Source of the DNA: Membranipora membranacea
Taxonomy: Eukaryota; Bryozoa; Gymnolaemata; Cheilostomatida; Membraniporidae
Direction: 5' to 3'
DNA length: 64,000 nt
Assembly (NCBI GenBank): GCA_914767715.1
Contig: OU612075.1
Coordinates: 17,238,001-17,302,000 of the forward strand
Shown here: one piece after another, positions 25,501 through 36,357 of the stretch
Layout: the number at the start of each line of letters is the position of its first letter
How positions within the stretch are numbered: position 1 is the stretch's first letter
Made by a program: the position numbers and the translations under genes
Notes under the pieces: generated by a model
Told to the model about the DNA's origin: nothing
What the model saw: the letters and a program-made list of their open reading frames with translations, nothing else
Database searches by the model: none

Positions 25501-28500
25501 GACAAAGTTCATAAAAAAATTCCAAGAAACTTGTCAACAAAGCAGGCAGAAATTGATATAAATAACTATCCCAATAACAAATTATTTCCCAAGCTATTTC
25601 CTGATGAGTTTTAAATGGCACAGATCCTGTATCAAAAATAAATTTTTATCCTATTATAGGCGGTTTTTAAGTTAAGTCAACTTCAGCTCCTTTTTCCTAT
25701 GCTGCGTAGGGTAAAGAGTACCAATATGGTGAGAGGAAACTTCTCCATACAGAGGCTCAGAGTTCGAAGCTCAGAAAACTGTCAATATAAAAATAGATCA
25801 TCATAACTATCATGTAAGATTCCACCAAAACAAAACTGTCGAGGTCATATCATCAAACAGATAAATATGACTAACTCGGATCAATATATATATCAAATTA
25901 TAGCCCTCTATCCAGTGGTCTACATATGAGGGGTGTGTGTGACATCATGGCTGTCATCATTCAGTGCCAGCTATGCTTATAGAATACAGTAACATCCTTC
26001 TCAACACTATAAGATCAGTAAATGTGACATATAGCTGAAACAGAGTGACTGACTTGAGCAGGTGGTTGTTGACACAGGCTGATTCCCCTGACTGCTGGCA
26101 TAGAGTCTCAGTAATGTGCGTCAGGTAAACACATGACTGACTGTGGTAGTGAAAGACTACCAAAAGACCAATGCAAGTTGTCCATAGTGAAATTATAATG
26201 TAGAGAATGAGATTTAGCTTCCCTTATGGGAGGCACTCTTTCCGCCATCAATAATTCATGCCAAGTAGAGCATTCAATTTCTTTATTATGCAAATCTGAC
26301 TTAACTTTATCATAAGTAACTGCTTGACTATAACATGCATTGGTCTTTGGGTAGTCTATAACAAAGACTAAGATAACCTTACCTGATACAATATCACCAC
26401 AGATAGGACATGGTTTAGACTGTGTTTTCTGTAGTTTAGCTGACAAGTCTCGGATTGTGTTCACCACTGACTTCACAATCGCATTGACATCTTCATTGTC
26501 TCTGTCTTCAGATAACGAATCATCTCCAGTGTCAAGCACAGTTTCACCTGCGGATTAGAAACAAACCAGTCATGACTACGGAACCTCTCAGTTATCAAAT
26601 TTTAGGGCTAACCTTGACCAGGGCCAACCTTGACCAGGAAAGATAAAATGGGAAAGCAATAATAACAAGTCAACGATATGAACTTATTTACATCACAAAG
26701 TAAGGACATTTATACATATCCTTGATCCGTGTTTATATCCATGAGATGCTATATCAAGCCTAGTCATATCTAGCAGACCTGGGTGATCTATTTCTTTCAT
26801 CAGATTATTAAATGTTGGCAATTTTTGTATTAAACTTCAATAACTCAAAAAATCCAATGGCATTGACGTATGTAGGTAAACCCACAACTGACAACTGCTA
26901 CATTTTCGACAAAAAAATTGGAACAAACCCAATTTGAGTATTGGTGTCTTGCTTTGAGTTCAGCCAAAAGATTTTTTTCCTCAGTGCCATCTTTGAGGAA
27001 GGGGAAACGTCACTTGCAACTTAGTATGTTTATTGCACTTCAAGATATTAGAAATCTCATGAGGGTTACCTGTCACATTGTTCGGTGTCACTGTATCTTC
27101 AAACACAACATTACCCTCAGCATTCTCCATCTGAACGACCACTTTGATACCAAGTTTAGCTCTGAGCTGGTTCATGATAGCCTCCTGATTTACAGTGTCT
27201 CCAAAATTATCACCAATGACTGCAAGTACCAAAACAGCGAGTAAAATATACCGAAACAGAGAGTAAAATATACTGAAACTCGGCCAATGGTCAATAATCA
27301 ACAAGATTCATATGCATGAAAAAAGGTAAATTGCAAGGCACTGTATGGGAATCCACTGTCAAAGTACATTAATACTCAGCCAAGATACCAAACATCCAGT
27401 ATTGTCTTGATTATTTTTTTTACTGTATAAGGAAACTTGACAGGGCATCAAACATGACCATCAATAAACAATCCTATATGCAGATTTCTGCACGTAGGAA
27501 TTTTTGTATACAGATGAGCAATTGATCATTTTCTTTGGCCGGTCAACAGATGGTAAAAATAGAAACTCATAAGTCAAAGTGATCATAATAATCACAAGAC
27601 CTTATATCCGTATCACTGGACTGTGTGCTGACTGGGCAAGAACAATATTCCATCACATTTGATCCCCAACAATGTATCAAGGCTTAGATACATAGGCCTA
27701 TGGCAATATTCAAGAACATCTCAATCTCAAATGCAGCTACCAGGTGTATTACACTGTGAAGTAAAGTGTAATATTTATTTGTCCACCGTTCTAAACTTAA
27801 TGTAGTAAAATTTAAGCGCTTAGTGGGAATGCTGGTAATGGTTCATTATCAACCACTTTCCCCTTTTTGATGGAAAAGTGGTTTATAATGAAATGCTACT
27901 ATCAGCTATCCCGCCACAGTTTAAACTAAATGAAGTACCTTTGATGACAAGATGACCATCAGCGTTTTTATTAGGAGATGTTGTAGCCATGAGTGACTCA
28001 TCACCTGACTGATCTGTTATATGTCCTGTCTCCTCATTAGAGCCTGTCAAACAGATAATATCAACATTATGACTATTGTAGAAAAAACTCACATTCATTC
28101 ATAGGCTAACTACCCTGCGATACCTTGTGAGAAACCTGGATGTTACTTGGTTTTTTCTGTATCTGTACAGGTCTTTGGCCTGTATACTGTTGTAACACAG
28201 GAGCATTTGAGGTCGGATGCCCTTCTTCCTGGCACCACCATGTTCCGGTCGTAATCGAACATGGGAATTCTCGATTGAACGACCCAGGCTCTACCCATTG
28301 CAACATAACTATCTACTGTATACCTGACCCACAGTTAACCATTGGAATAATTATTTTACTACTTTTGATGTACAGAAATATATCTATAACTATTCAACAA
28401 TGTGAAGACTTTCCCTTTCAGATTAATGTATATATTATATACACAATACAACCAGTTTAACTCTGGTGACAAGTATGGTTGCATGTTTTTACAGCAAAAA

Positions 28501-30357
28501 CAGCAAAGGGCACCCTAAATAGTTGTTGCTTATCTATAACACATCGCGGACATATGAGTAAAAGTACACGATGTCATCTTTTAGCCCTAACAGTGTTGTT
28601 TTCCCGTGTATTATCATTAGGTACATCCTGTTATATAGAATATGCAACAGTATGTCATATTATCATAACTGTGTTTTGGAGTAAACAAACAGATATCAAT
28701 ACTTTATAGGATATCTATTTTGACAGATTTTTGACGATGTATTTTGCAATCAACGTCTAGCCTTGAAAAAATCATTACAATAAGGTACGCAAGCAACCTT
28801 GACAAATGGCATAAGTGGCATTTTAGCAGTTTGTCAAACTACATCACAAGAATTTCCAAACAGCCAGTGAAAGCCAATCAGGCTTTGGGGAGAAAATAAC
28901 AATACCTTCACAGGTCACCTTATCTAAACACAGCCACCACATGCCTGTACTCTGAGAAAACAATTAAGGGTGAATACCTATTTGGTGGAAGAAAAGCCAT
29001 AATATTGGTAGGCTCAATTCTGACTGATTGTCAATGGATAATGTTTGTCATATATGTTTGACTGTATAATGATGATTAAAAGACCCACAACAAAACTAAC
29101 CAGTGACAACACACTGGCACTTATGCTTGATTGTCACAATGATGCGGATGCAAGTAAATATTTCCAAGAACTGCCAATAAGACACTTGAAGGACTGTCAG
29201 AATTCAAATGTGTCACTGTTTATTGGCGGTACATTTTCTATACAATATTTTCTATACAAATGTGATATATTGAGCCTCAAATAACCTCTGAGTAAGTTTG
29301 TTTCAGTTTTAATAACTCTCCTGCCATTGTTCCCATGTTAAACTTGCTGAAGAGTATTTTAACCTAAACATCCCTACCCATAGTGTTGTCCAACAGATAT
29401 CAGTTCATCATAAAATAAAAGCAACACAGTTATAAACAACACACAGTTTGATGAGACTCACCGATGATGATACAGTTTGATGCGACTTACCTATAATGAT
29501 GGTTTGAGATTCTGTTAGATCACCTTCATGTACCTCATGTACTATAGTCTGTTCACCTGCTGATGTTGTCATATGGGTGACATGCTCCTCACCTCCTGTA
29601 ATCATCTCTATCACAGGCACTGTGAGATAAAACAAATCAGTGTTAGTTATTAGTAGTACTATATAATCTGTACTGTTCAATCGGACTATCACTTTCAAAA
29701 ACTCTAGCAAAGGCCTCTAAACAGCGCTTGATGCTAAAGATACCTGTGCTGTGTAGTGGTATCCACGCAACTGTATGTTGTATCTATAAACCTCTGATTT
29801 GATAACTCTGACTATCAATTTTGAAAACTCATGTAAAGAGGGAGTTCATTGGTACCACATTTTTCACCATCGGCTTATTTGCCATGCATCATCAAGATAT
29901 ACCACCAATTTACTGTATTAACACTGTCTCAAAATGTAGTGAAGAAAAAGGTGGGCACGTTTAGCTTCATTGTGTCGTATGTAGGCCTATGGGCCTACAT
30001 CCTCGCAGCCAGTTTAAGGGCTAAACGTATACCAGTGTTGCTTCATTCGATTATCAACCACAGCAAAGATGGTTAGGCTATGGTGACACTGGAATGCAAC
30101 TTCCAGCCACCAGAGCAGAGTTTTAGCACTAATTCTTATCATGAGCCAGACAGCTGATATTTTTGCATGGGTGGTTGGTGTGAATTAAGCTTAAAACTAT
30201 AAACACAACACTCACTGTTTTCCTGATGGTGAGGTTTAGATGAATCAAGTGTCTGATTTACTGCCTGTAGTAGTACAGGAGATATTCCTATGTCTCCATC
30301 ACCCAGTGTATGGGTCTGTAAGATCATTGTCTGGGGCTGATCGCTACCAGACATCAT
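19518..30357 (-). CDS. Nuclear receptor with NR5/ERR-like DNA-binding domain and NR5-like ligand-binding domain
   Basis: Twelve coding exons, total 1788 nt (595 aa), phases all agreeing: 30216-30357, 29491-29619, 27939-28043, 27070-27219, 26383-26547, 24829-25008, 24278-24459, 23575-23754, 23086-23240, 22521-22582, 21586-21730, 19518-19710. Start ATG 30357 (a second ATG follows directly), stop TGA at 19518. N-terminal ~220 residues are acidic and Gln/Thr rich. DBD at ~221-295: [17 protein letters not shown]-box in [12 protein letters not shown], second finger C-x5-C-x9-C-x2-C, then [11 protein letters not shown], an A-box typical of monomer-binding receptors. LBD from ~355: [19 protein letters not shown] (helices 3-5), [33 protein letters not shown] (close to NR5 helices 9-10), and a helix-12-like VLMDLV followed by ~30 extra residues. 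One junction (23086/22582) also fits shorter sites at 23088/22572. The subfamily is uncertain: NR5/NR6-like, with ERR-like features. An acceptor just before the ATG points to an upstream non-coding exon. Confidence 0.85.
20093..20243 (-). CDS. Possible alternative terminal exon of the nuclear receptor
   Basis: On the minus strand a good acceptor (TGTGTTGCAG) at 20244 opens 49 codons ending at TGA 20093. The phase fits the donor of the receptor exon 21586-21730 exactly: AG plus A gives Arg, as it also does for the downstream last exon at 19710. Splicing here would replace the helix 11-12 residues ([20 protein letters not shown] and on) with [20 protein letters not shown] and on, losing the helix-12-like VLMDLV. 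No donor in the exon restores the frame into the last exon, so it would be terminal. It looks like real coding sequence (amphipathic, Cys and Glu spacing) but I do not recognise it. It could belong to an unrelated small gene instead. Confidence 0.4.
22029..22486. mobile_element. MITE-like element, copy B of the same family
   Basis: Related along its length to the element at 25295-25783. Shared blocks include CACGCAGCATAGGAAAAA on the left, CAGGCAGAAATTGATATAAA in the middle, and CTCTGAAAACTGTC at the right end. Terminal inverted repeats are more decayed than in copy A, suggesting an older insertion. It lies in another intron of the same nuclear receptor gene. Confidence 0.7.
24002..24050. repeat. 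GAGTTAC-type hairpin, copy 2
   Basis: GAGGAGTTGTTCTCTCT is mirrored by AGAGAGGGAATAACTC around a short spacer. It is in a nuclear receptor intron. Confidence 0.5.
24963..25290. repeat. 86-bp tandem array overlapping the nuclear receptor DBD exon
   Basis: About 3.8 copies with an 86-bp period: the segment TTTACACGATTCACATGTCT recurs at 24971, 25057, 25143 and 25229. The first copy is the 5' part of the functional exon with its acceptor. The other three lie upstream in the intron and each repeats the acceptor (TCTGTTGACAG) and the codons for the P-box (TCESCKGF), with the conserved HY changed to PY. Copies 2-4 are nearly identical, so the array is recent. The exon copy truncates after KGF in each repeat. 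Confidence 0.9.
25295..25783. mobile_element. MITE-like element with ~97-bp terminal inverted repeats, copy A
   Basis: The left end starts GACAGTTTTCTGAGCT and the right end finishes AGCTCAGAAAACTGTC. The inverted repeats continue, imperfectly, inward to GCAGCATAGGAAAAAGGAGC on the left and its complement on the right. The interior is AT-rich and has no transposase. The flanks (CCCTCA and AATATAAAAATAGAT) join to give the sequence seen intact in the neighbouring 86-bp repeat copies, so the element inserted into the fourth copy. A short target duplication, perhaps TCA, is possible. Confidence 0.75.
28114..28224 (-). CDS. Possible cassette exon of the nuclear receptor, perhaps transposon-derived
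   Basis: A 111-nt open segment on the minus strand lies between receptor exons 29491-29619 and 27939-28043. It has a usable acceptor (AGGAAG before 28224) and donor (G/GTAGTT after 28114). It is symmetric, phase 1 in and phase 1 out, so including it keeps the frame and adds 37 residues, Gln/Pro rich ([20 protein letters not shown]). The sequence around the acceptor (GGTGCCAGGAAGAAGGGCATCCG on the minus strand) resembles the 3' tail of RTE-type LINEs as I remember it, so this may be an exonised repeat. The main receptor model omits it. Confidence 0.3.
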
Positions 30358-31218
30358 GCTATAGTAGGACCTGCAACAGAATCACAGGCAATGGTAAATA
30401 TACATAAAAGCGAGCTATGTCAGTTATTTTAGGTTTGTCTCACAACCTGGGTAATCCTATATTGCGTTTGTGCTAAGGGTATGTCTAAGATAAAGCGCCT
30501 GGATTGAGAAAAATCTCCTTACTCACTGTATAATGTACTGATTATTTAGATGAGTGAGTGATAACAGAAATTTCTCCACCTATCACAGGCATCACAATAC
30601 CAACACAAATTGTGAACGTGCGTATTGTGTGCAAATGGACCCGATATCGAGGAACCTCAGTATAGATTCATTGAAACCCTACCCAGAAAGCAAACCAAAC
30701 ATTTACACACGTGACACACTCATTGAAAAGGATTCCAGTCTTTGTGAGTGAGTGTTAAGTTCAAATTGTAGTGAACTTGAAGTCAACAAGCACCTAGACT
30801 AGCACTAGCTAGCTAACAGTTACAGTGAGTGTCTAATAATAGCTAATATCAGTTAACTACTCACTATCAAGGAGAGATATCACTTATGACGGATCTGAAT
30901 GACATTTATATATAGTTCAAAACTGAGTTACTAGGGCTGTTGTGACCAATCCGCTCACAGCAGCAGGCAATGATTGATGATCATGTTGTTGATATAATTA
31001 TTATAAATAATAATAATAATTTATGCTTATTTATTGAAATTATTTTGCAAAAAAGAATATTCAGATGATTTCAACCAATGACTCCATTACAAGCCTGATT
31101 AATCACAATGGAGACACTAACTCTCAATAAGACCATAGTGTTAATGCGCTATACATACTTTCTCTGTGTGCGAGGCTTGCTTTGAACTTTTTCTTCTCCC
31201 TTTTTTCCAAAATTCCCA

Positions 31219-31361
31219 CTGACCAACCTTGACCGTCTACTGACCTTCACAGAAATGACCTAAATTCTATAACTGACTGGTTAGTTACGGAGTTTTTGTC
31301 GTGGTTCATATAGAGTTGTCTGGCTCCAACTACATCAACCAGTCAGTTATATGGAAGGTCA
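31219..31361. promoter_or_regulatory. Cluster of AGGTCA-type half-sites and an inverted repeat between the receptor and MPDU1
   Basis: This part of the shared divergent promoter holds TGAAGGTCA on the minus strand (31241-31249), an exact match to the extended half-site TNAAGGTCA bound by ERR/NR5-type receptors. TGACCT is at 31256-31261, and GGAAGGTCA is on the plus strand ending at 31361. A 15-bp perfect inverted repeat (TATAACTGACTGGTT near 31268, its complement near 31337) lies between the last two half-sites, so they face each other at its outer ends. Confidence 0.35.
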
Positions 31362-31508
31362 AAGATTGTAAAGGGATATCTACAGTGTAAGGGAGGCATT
31401 TGTGCGGCAGATATCCTCATACTTCAGCGTGTCAACCTGCACACTTTGTAACTTTTTTAACTCCCAAATTTTTAGTAATATCATTTTGGTTCAACAAGAC
31501 ATTGAAAT

Positions 31509-31889
31509 ATGGAAGCTATAGAGCCCTATGTAAGGCTGCTTTTGCCAGGAACATGCTACGAAGAATTTCTAGTGAACTTCAATTTCTTTGATGGTGAGTA
31601 GGAGTTTACAGCTGAAGTTAAAAACACATAAATATAATATATGCTTTGACTTTATTATTATTTAATTAATAGTTTTGCCTTCTTTACTGGACTGATTTTC
31701 ATTTGAGTAGTAGTCCAAAGATTGTAAGCAGACACAGTCTTGACCACAAATTTGTTAACAGTCCATATAGCCTTGACCAATGAGACAAAGGTTCAGCTCA
31801 CTGAAACTATCAATTATGACAGCAATGTCATGTTAAAGGCTCCTTGGCCATATATATATACTATAGTATGTTATGTATAATATGTAATC

Positions 31890-31920
<31 letters not shown>

Positions 31921-34268
31921 GTAGGCCTATGTTCTACCCTGAAAAGCAAATTCCAGGTATCATCCTTGAAAATGCTTATTTTTTCCACATTTGCTGATGC
32001 TCACCTTATGAACTTGAAGATTTGCGTCCCAAAAATGTAACAGGACTAAGCGTAAGCGCCGCAGCATTCATAGTAGTGACTCTTGAAGTTGTGCCATATT
32101 CTAATTGACATAGTACCGGAAAACTAGCATCAAATAGTACTATGTGCACATGTACATAGTCTTCTTAACTCTGATAGTGCTCTGAAAATTAAAACCAAGA
32201 TGACACAGTTTTACTGCTGAAATTTGTACGCTCCACATTGATATAGATATATATTAGGTGATAGGTTAGGGTGAGCCACAATAGATATTCTATGTCACTC
32301 CTTCTGTGGGCCACTATCTTTTGTATTGAAAGCCCGGTTGTTATACAAGACTTACTGTACACTACTCAGTCACCTGTGTCACAGCTTGCGGTGACCTGTC
32401 TATTCCTAAATGATGGGTATTAGACGGAGTGAGTCAAATATATTAATACGTATCAAATAGTCAAACTTGTTGCTTCTGATTTTATTCTAGTGCCATGTTT
32501 GAAGGCGTTTGTAAGCAAAGCTCTGGGATACGGTATAATCGCTGGTGCTGTTGGAGGTAAGATTGGCAAAATCAAGTCTTATCGTTTACAAGCGCTATGT
32601 GTGCCTCGTGTGATAGCTTGTGCTTTGCTGGTAATCTTCGGGCTAAGCAGAGACCCCAAATTGCTATCGCTACCCCTTATCGCTATCAGGAAAAACCGAC
32701 TGAGTTACCCTGTGATAAATCAATCATAGTCTAATGATAGTACATTTTTGTATGATTGAATGATTCATATATGTATCAGGGTTGACCTAGGCAATAACAT
32801 CTGCTCCTGACCTAGCATCAATGCACATTATGATGACAACAGTTTTGTACCATTCAACTGGGAGTTATCAGCTGACCCAAACATATTTCCTTTTTTGATT
32901 TGATAGTCAAATTGCCACAGATCTTAAAACTGCTGGCCGCTGGAAGTGGAGCAGGTTTGAGTATGCTGAGTATTTACTTGGAGCTTTTAGCTGTCACCGC
33001 CACAGCTGCTTATGGATATGTCGCTAAATTTCCATTCACGTAAGAACATTCATCGGCTCCGATACTGAATTTTTTGCGCTTGATGAGAATATGCCTTCAT
33101 ATCAATACGACAAACTTGGCAACTTTGTATCTGAGCATTCTACATGGCTCACTCTTCACTCTATCTTGTGGTAGAGTGCGAATAAAAAATTATTCCTTAC
33201 CCATTTATCAGGCTTTCATATGAAGTATGTAAAATAATTTTCACCTTTTTGTTTTGTAGCGCTTACGGAGACAGTATATTTATGTTGATCCAGACTGCTA
33301 TTATAGCCCTGCTAGTTTTACTTTTCTCTGGTAAAAAGCTGGAAGCGCTCGGGTATCTAACTATTCAGGGATCAGTACTATGGCTGCTCTTCCTCTCTGG
33401 TCTAGTACCGTTTGATGCTATTTGGGCGTTACAAGCAGCTAATATGCCTATAGCAGCAGCCAGTAAGGTAGGTTATGCTCTCCCTAGATGAGTAAATTAT
33501 TTATGGGAAATTTTCACTATTTTGCATCGCCTTAGTTGGTTAAAATCATAGCATTATAGCCACATCATTAATGTATCAAAAATCCCAGTACAGCTTTATG
33601 ATGTTGATAGAGATGAGGCTACAAATGACAAACCCCAGTGCACTGTGGGTACAAGTAAATTTTAATATTATTTTTTGTAATAACTAACTACCCAAAGTTG
33701 TCAACTGTTCTGTCTAGACTTTATCCCAAACTATATTTTTACAGATGATACAAGCGGTAGAGAATTATAAGAATGGTAACACAGGTCAGCTGTCAGCGAT
33801 TACTGTAACACTTCTATTCTTTGGCTCACTAGCTCGTATATTTACTTCTGTACAAGAGACAGGGGACATAACTTTTATACTGAGCTTCACTGTAGCTACT
33901 CTGTGTAACGCTATACTTCTTGGCCAGGTCAGTCCTTTGGTTTACTATTCTGATGGGTGTTGAATCAAAGTCAGCCATGTGAGCTTTTCCTAAATTCAGG
34001 TCCAGTGTGTACTGTAATTTATACAACTCAGAGTTCTAAAACTGCAGTCAGACAGTTAGATGATTATGGAAAGGTTGATATTGATATTACTAGACACCAA
34101 AAGTCCTACGCAATAGGAACAGTAACCATGATATTGGGTTTGCATGCCATTTCTAATATTTCAGTAATAACTTGAGAGTAGTATATTTGTAACTATGTGT
34201 TTCCTTTGTTTCAGGTGATTATGTACTGGAATGTGGATAGTGTAGACAAGAAAAAGAAGAAAGCATAA
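31509..34268 (+). CDS. MPDU1: MPDU1, mannose-P-dolichol utilization defect 1 (Lec35), PQ-loop membrane protein
   Basis: Six exons with consistent phases: 31509-31593, 32491-32556, 32907-33039, 33260-33467, 33745-33927, 34215-34268; 729 nt, 242 aa against 247 in human. The first exon reads [20 protein letters not shown] and joins to [20 protein letters not shown], matching human LLPEKCYDQ..VPCLK. The first PQ-loop is at [18 protein letters not shown]. The second, degenerate repeat is at [20 protein letters not shown], followed by TSVQETGD, nearly identical to human. Several hydrophobic membrane spans are visible, and the C-terminus ends in a Lys-rich KKKKKA tail, consistent with ER retention. 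MPDU1 is needed for use of dolichol-phosphate mannose and glucose in N-glycan, GPI and O-mannose synthesis in the ER. It is head-to-head with the receptor gene (1.15 kb between coding starts) and tail-to-tail with SoxB1. Confidence 0.95.
31850..31918. repeat. TA-rich simple repeat
   Basis: Two TA blocks with a diverged middle, in the first MPDU1 intron. Confidence 0.9.
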
Positions 34269-34587
34269 AGACTGATAGGTTTACTCAAGATCAACCATCC
34301 CCAAGAGCACAAACAAAGAGTGAGTATTATCTCAGTGATTTTCTTTTTTATTCCTTGATCTCAATGTAAAGAAGGCGGGCTATAAAAGGAAGTCATGTCA
34401 TTCTGTCAACGTGGACACGCTCGGAATTTTGACTTCGGTGTCATTTATTGAAGTTTGCATATTGTCACTTCAAGCACTCGTACTCATTTTTTATTTTAAA
34501 TCAAGCGGTTATTCCATTTTTAAAATTAATGGTGGTTGACAATGGAATACAATAATTGTACACCAATTGACAATCCATTACATGCTA

Positions 34588-34640
34588 ATTTGGAGTTACC
34601 TGGTCCTTGATCAATGGTTCAATAAGGGGGTAACTCCAAA
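34588..34640. repeat. GAGTTAC-type hairpin, copy 3
   Basis: The arm TTTGGAGTTACC is mirrored perfectly by GGTAACTCCAAA across a ~28-nt loop, 0.3 kb downstream of the MPDU1 stop, probably in its 3' UTR if the AATAAA at 35003 is used. Confidence 0.6.
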
Positions 34641-35002
34641 TATCTATCCTTTGGAGTCTTGGTAAACGGTAACAGGGAGTTTTTGACATGTCATATGACT
34701 TTTGTCCCAAACTCCCCAATGGCAACGTAATTATTCTGTTACCTGATCACAATATGACTATACCTTATGATGTCTTCCATTCCAGATTATGGGAGACCGT
34801 TAAATAAACTTAGAAGAAACTAAACAGATCACCATATCACCACTGCAATGGACATTCCCACAGAAATGCCGAACCAGGTCCGTGCCAACAATGAATTGAT
34901 GCCAAGTAGATGCTATGCAACTGTACACATGTTTACTTGATACTAAAATGCTTCTAAATTTTGATAAAATTAGTTTTGCTGTGATTTTGATACTTGATTG
35001 CT

Positions 35003-35008
35003 AATAAA
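35003..35008 (+). terminator. Candidate polyadenylation signal for MPDU1
   Basis: AATAAA on the plus strand, 735 nt after the MPDU1 stop codon. Whether it is used cannot be told from sequence. Confidence 0.35.
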
Positions 35009-35650
35009 TACGCTAAGTTAGTGCCTTCATTCCTGATATTTATTTCCCAAAAAATATGTAAGAAGACTCTGGATGTATCTCTCCTCTGTGTAAGTGTCAT
35101 ATATTACCATATGATGCTGTCCCATGCTAAAACACTCAAACAGTTCAAATTGAAAACACAGACACTGGCTCCCAGACATGGTTCTGTGACGCCTTATCAG
35201 CAGTATAACCTGCCCTTCTAGTTGCAAAGAGACTGAGATATTGAACCTTTCTGTTGTTTGGCATTTCGAACCGGTAAGTTGTTCTTCTAGTTGATACAGA
35301 CTCAAGTTTTGTTCTTATTTATTGCTTTGGCCATTTAAAGCTGTGAGAGGTTTGATTATGTATGGTAAACACTAATTGTAAGTTGGTACAGGCGGATACA
35401 TAATGAACAAGTTCAACACACCTGCAATTTATATTTTTACCACTTATAACCAGTTTTATGTGATCACAGCTGTTTATCCCTAACGTCACAATATGCTTTA
35501 AGATTTTGAGGGGTGTAAAAACCTAGCAGTTAGAGACTCTAACTCTCTAACTGATAACCCGACAACTTACTAAACTGCGCATGAAAGTGAGGCTTTGCAC
35601 AGTAGTTTGATTGTAAACAGCCTAGATCAAGTTTAATCCGATTGCCTGCA

Positions 35651-35720
35651 TTCAAGTTGCTCCCTTCCACAGGTGACGTCGTGGCGTGATGGCGTGACCT
35701 GTGGAAGGGAGCAACTCCGA
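35651..35720. repeat. GAGTTGC-type hairpin, copy 4, with perfect 20-bp arms
   Basis: AGTTGCTCCCTTCCACAGGT at 35655-35674 is the exact reverse complement of 35697-35716, with a 22-nt spacer (GACGTCGTGGCGTGATGGCGTG). It shares the AGGGAGCAACTCC end with the other foldbacks. It lies beyond the MPDU1 polyadenylation signal. Confidence 0.75.
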
Positions 35721-36269
35721 ATACAGCAAATAGACCAAACTTGGTCTATAAACAATCCAAACAACTGTACTATGAAATATGACTAGTCCGGAATTGTCTG
35801 CTTATTGATCAAGACCAGGCAACTCTGGTGATGGCACACCTATTCCCTCTCCATGTGTACTGATTTTTTTTTAAATCTCTTTCTGCTTCTTTCAGAATAG
35901 TGATATATACAACAAACATTGCTTGTATATGGTTTGAGTATTATGTAGGAGCCTTGTATCTATAGGACTGTAGCTACATGTCTCTCTCCATACTGTAACA
36001 CCTCAGATGGTTAGATGGCTGTGGATCTGATAGCAAACGCAACGCAGCACCATTACGTAAACAGTAACTTTCTAATCAAAGAATTTTTTACAATGTATGT
36101 CAACCACACAACTTGACTGGCCTCCATCATATTACAAAATATATACATATTACCCCCTTCTATTATGTTTGTTGTAGGTGATGGTAACATTACTATGTAA
36201 TATCCCCTTATATGTTTCTTGTTGTCACTCTTATCCTTTGTACTATTTTATTATGTTTTTTCCAGACTA

Positions 36270-36357
36270 TTCTGTTCCTGATGATGTGAGGGAAGAGCAA
36301 CATATCTAGCCTAGCCAAAGTGAGAGAACTTACAGCATCCGAAGACAAACAGATTGG
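36270..36357 (+). ncRNA. Possible isolated exon, coding status unknown
   Basis: A strong acceptor (TTATGTTTTTTCCAG) is followed ~90 nt later by a donor-like GATTG/GTGAGT, on the same strand as MPDU1. The enclosed sequence has stop codons soon in the frames I checked and shows no known protein. It could be a 3' UTR or non-coding exon downstream of MPDU1, or chance. Confidence 0.2.

Noticed and set aside
26108-26539. 143-codon minus-strand frame
   Set aside because: Only its first part is the receptor exon 26383-26547; the rest is read-through past a clear donor into the intron.
31400-31591. 63-codon plus-strand frame overlapping MPDU1 exon 1
   Set aside because: Wrong frame; the MPDU1 frame from ATG 31509 matches the family and joins in phase to exon 2.
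35528-35544. 17-bp palindrome AGTTAGAGACTCTAACT
   Set aside because: Arms of only 8 bp are expected by chance in a window this size; no link to a gene or to the hairpin family.
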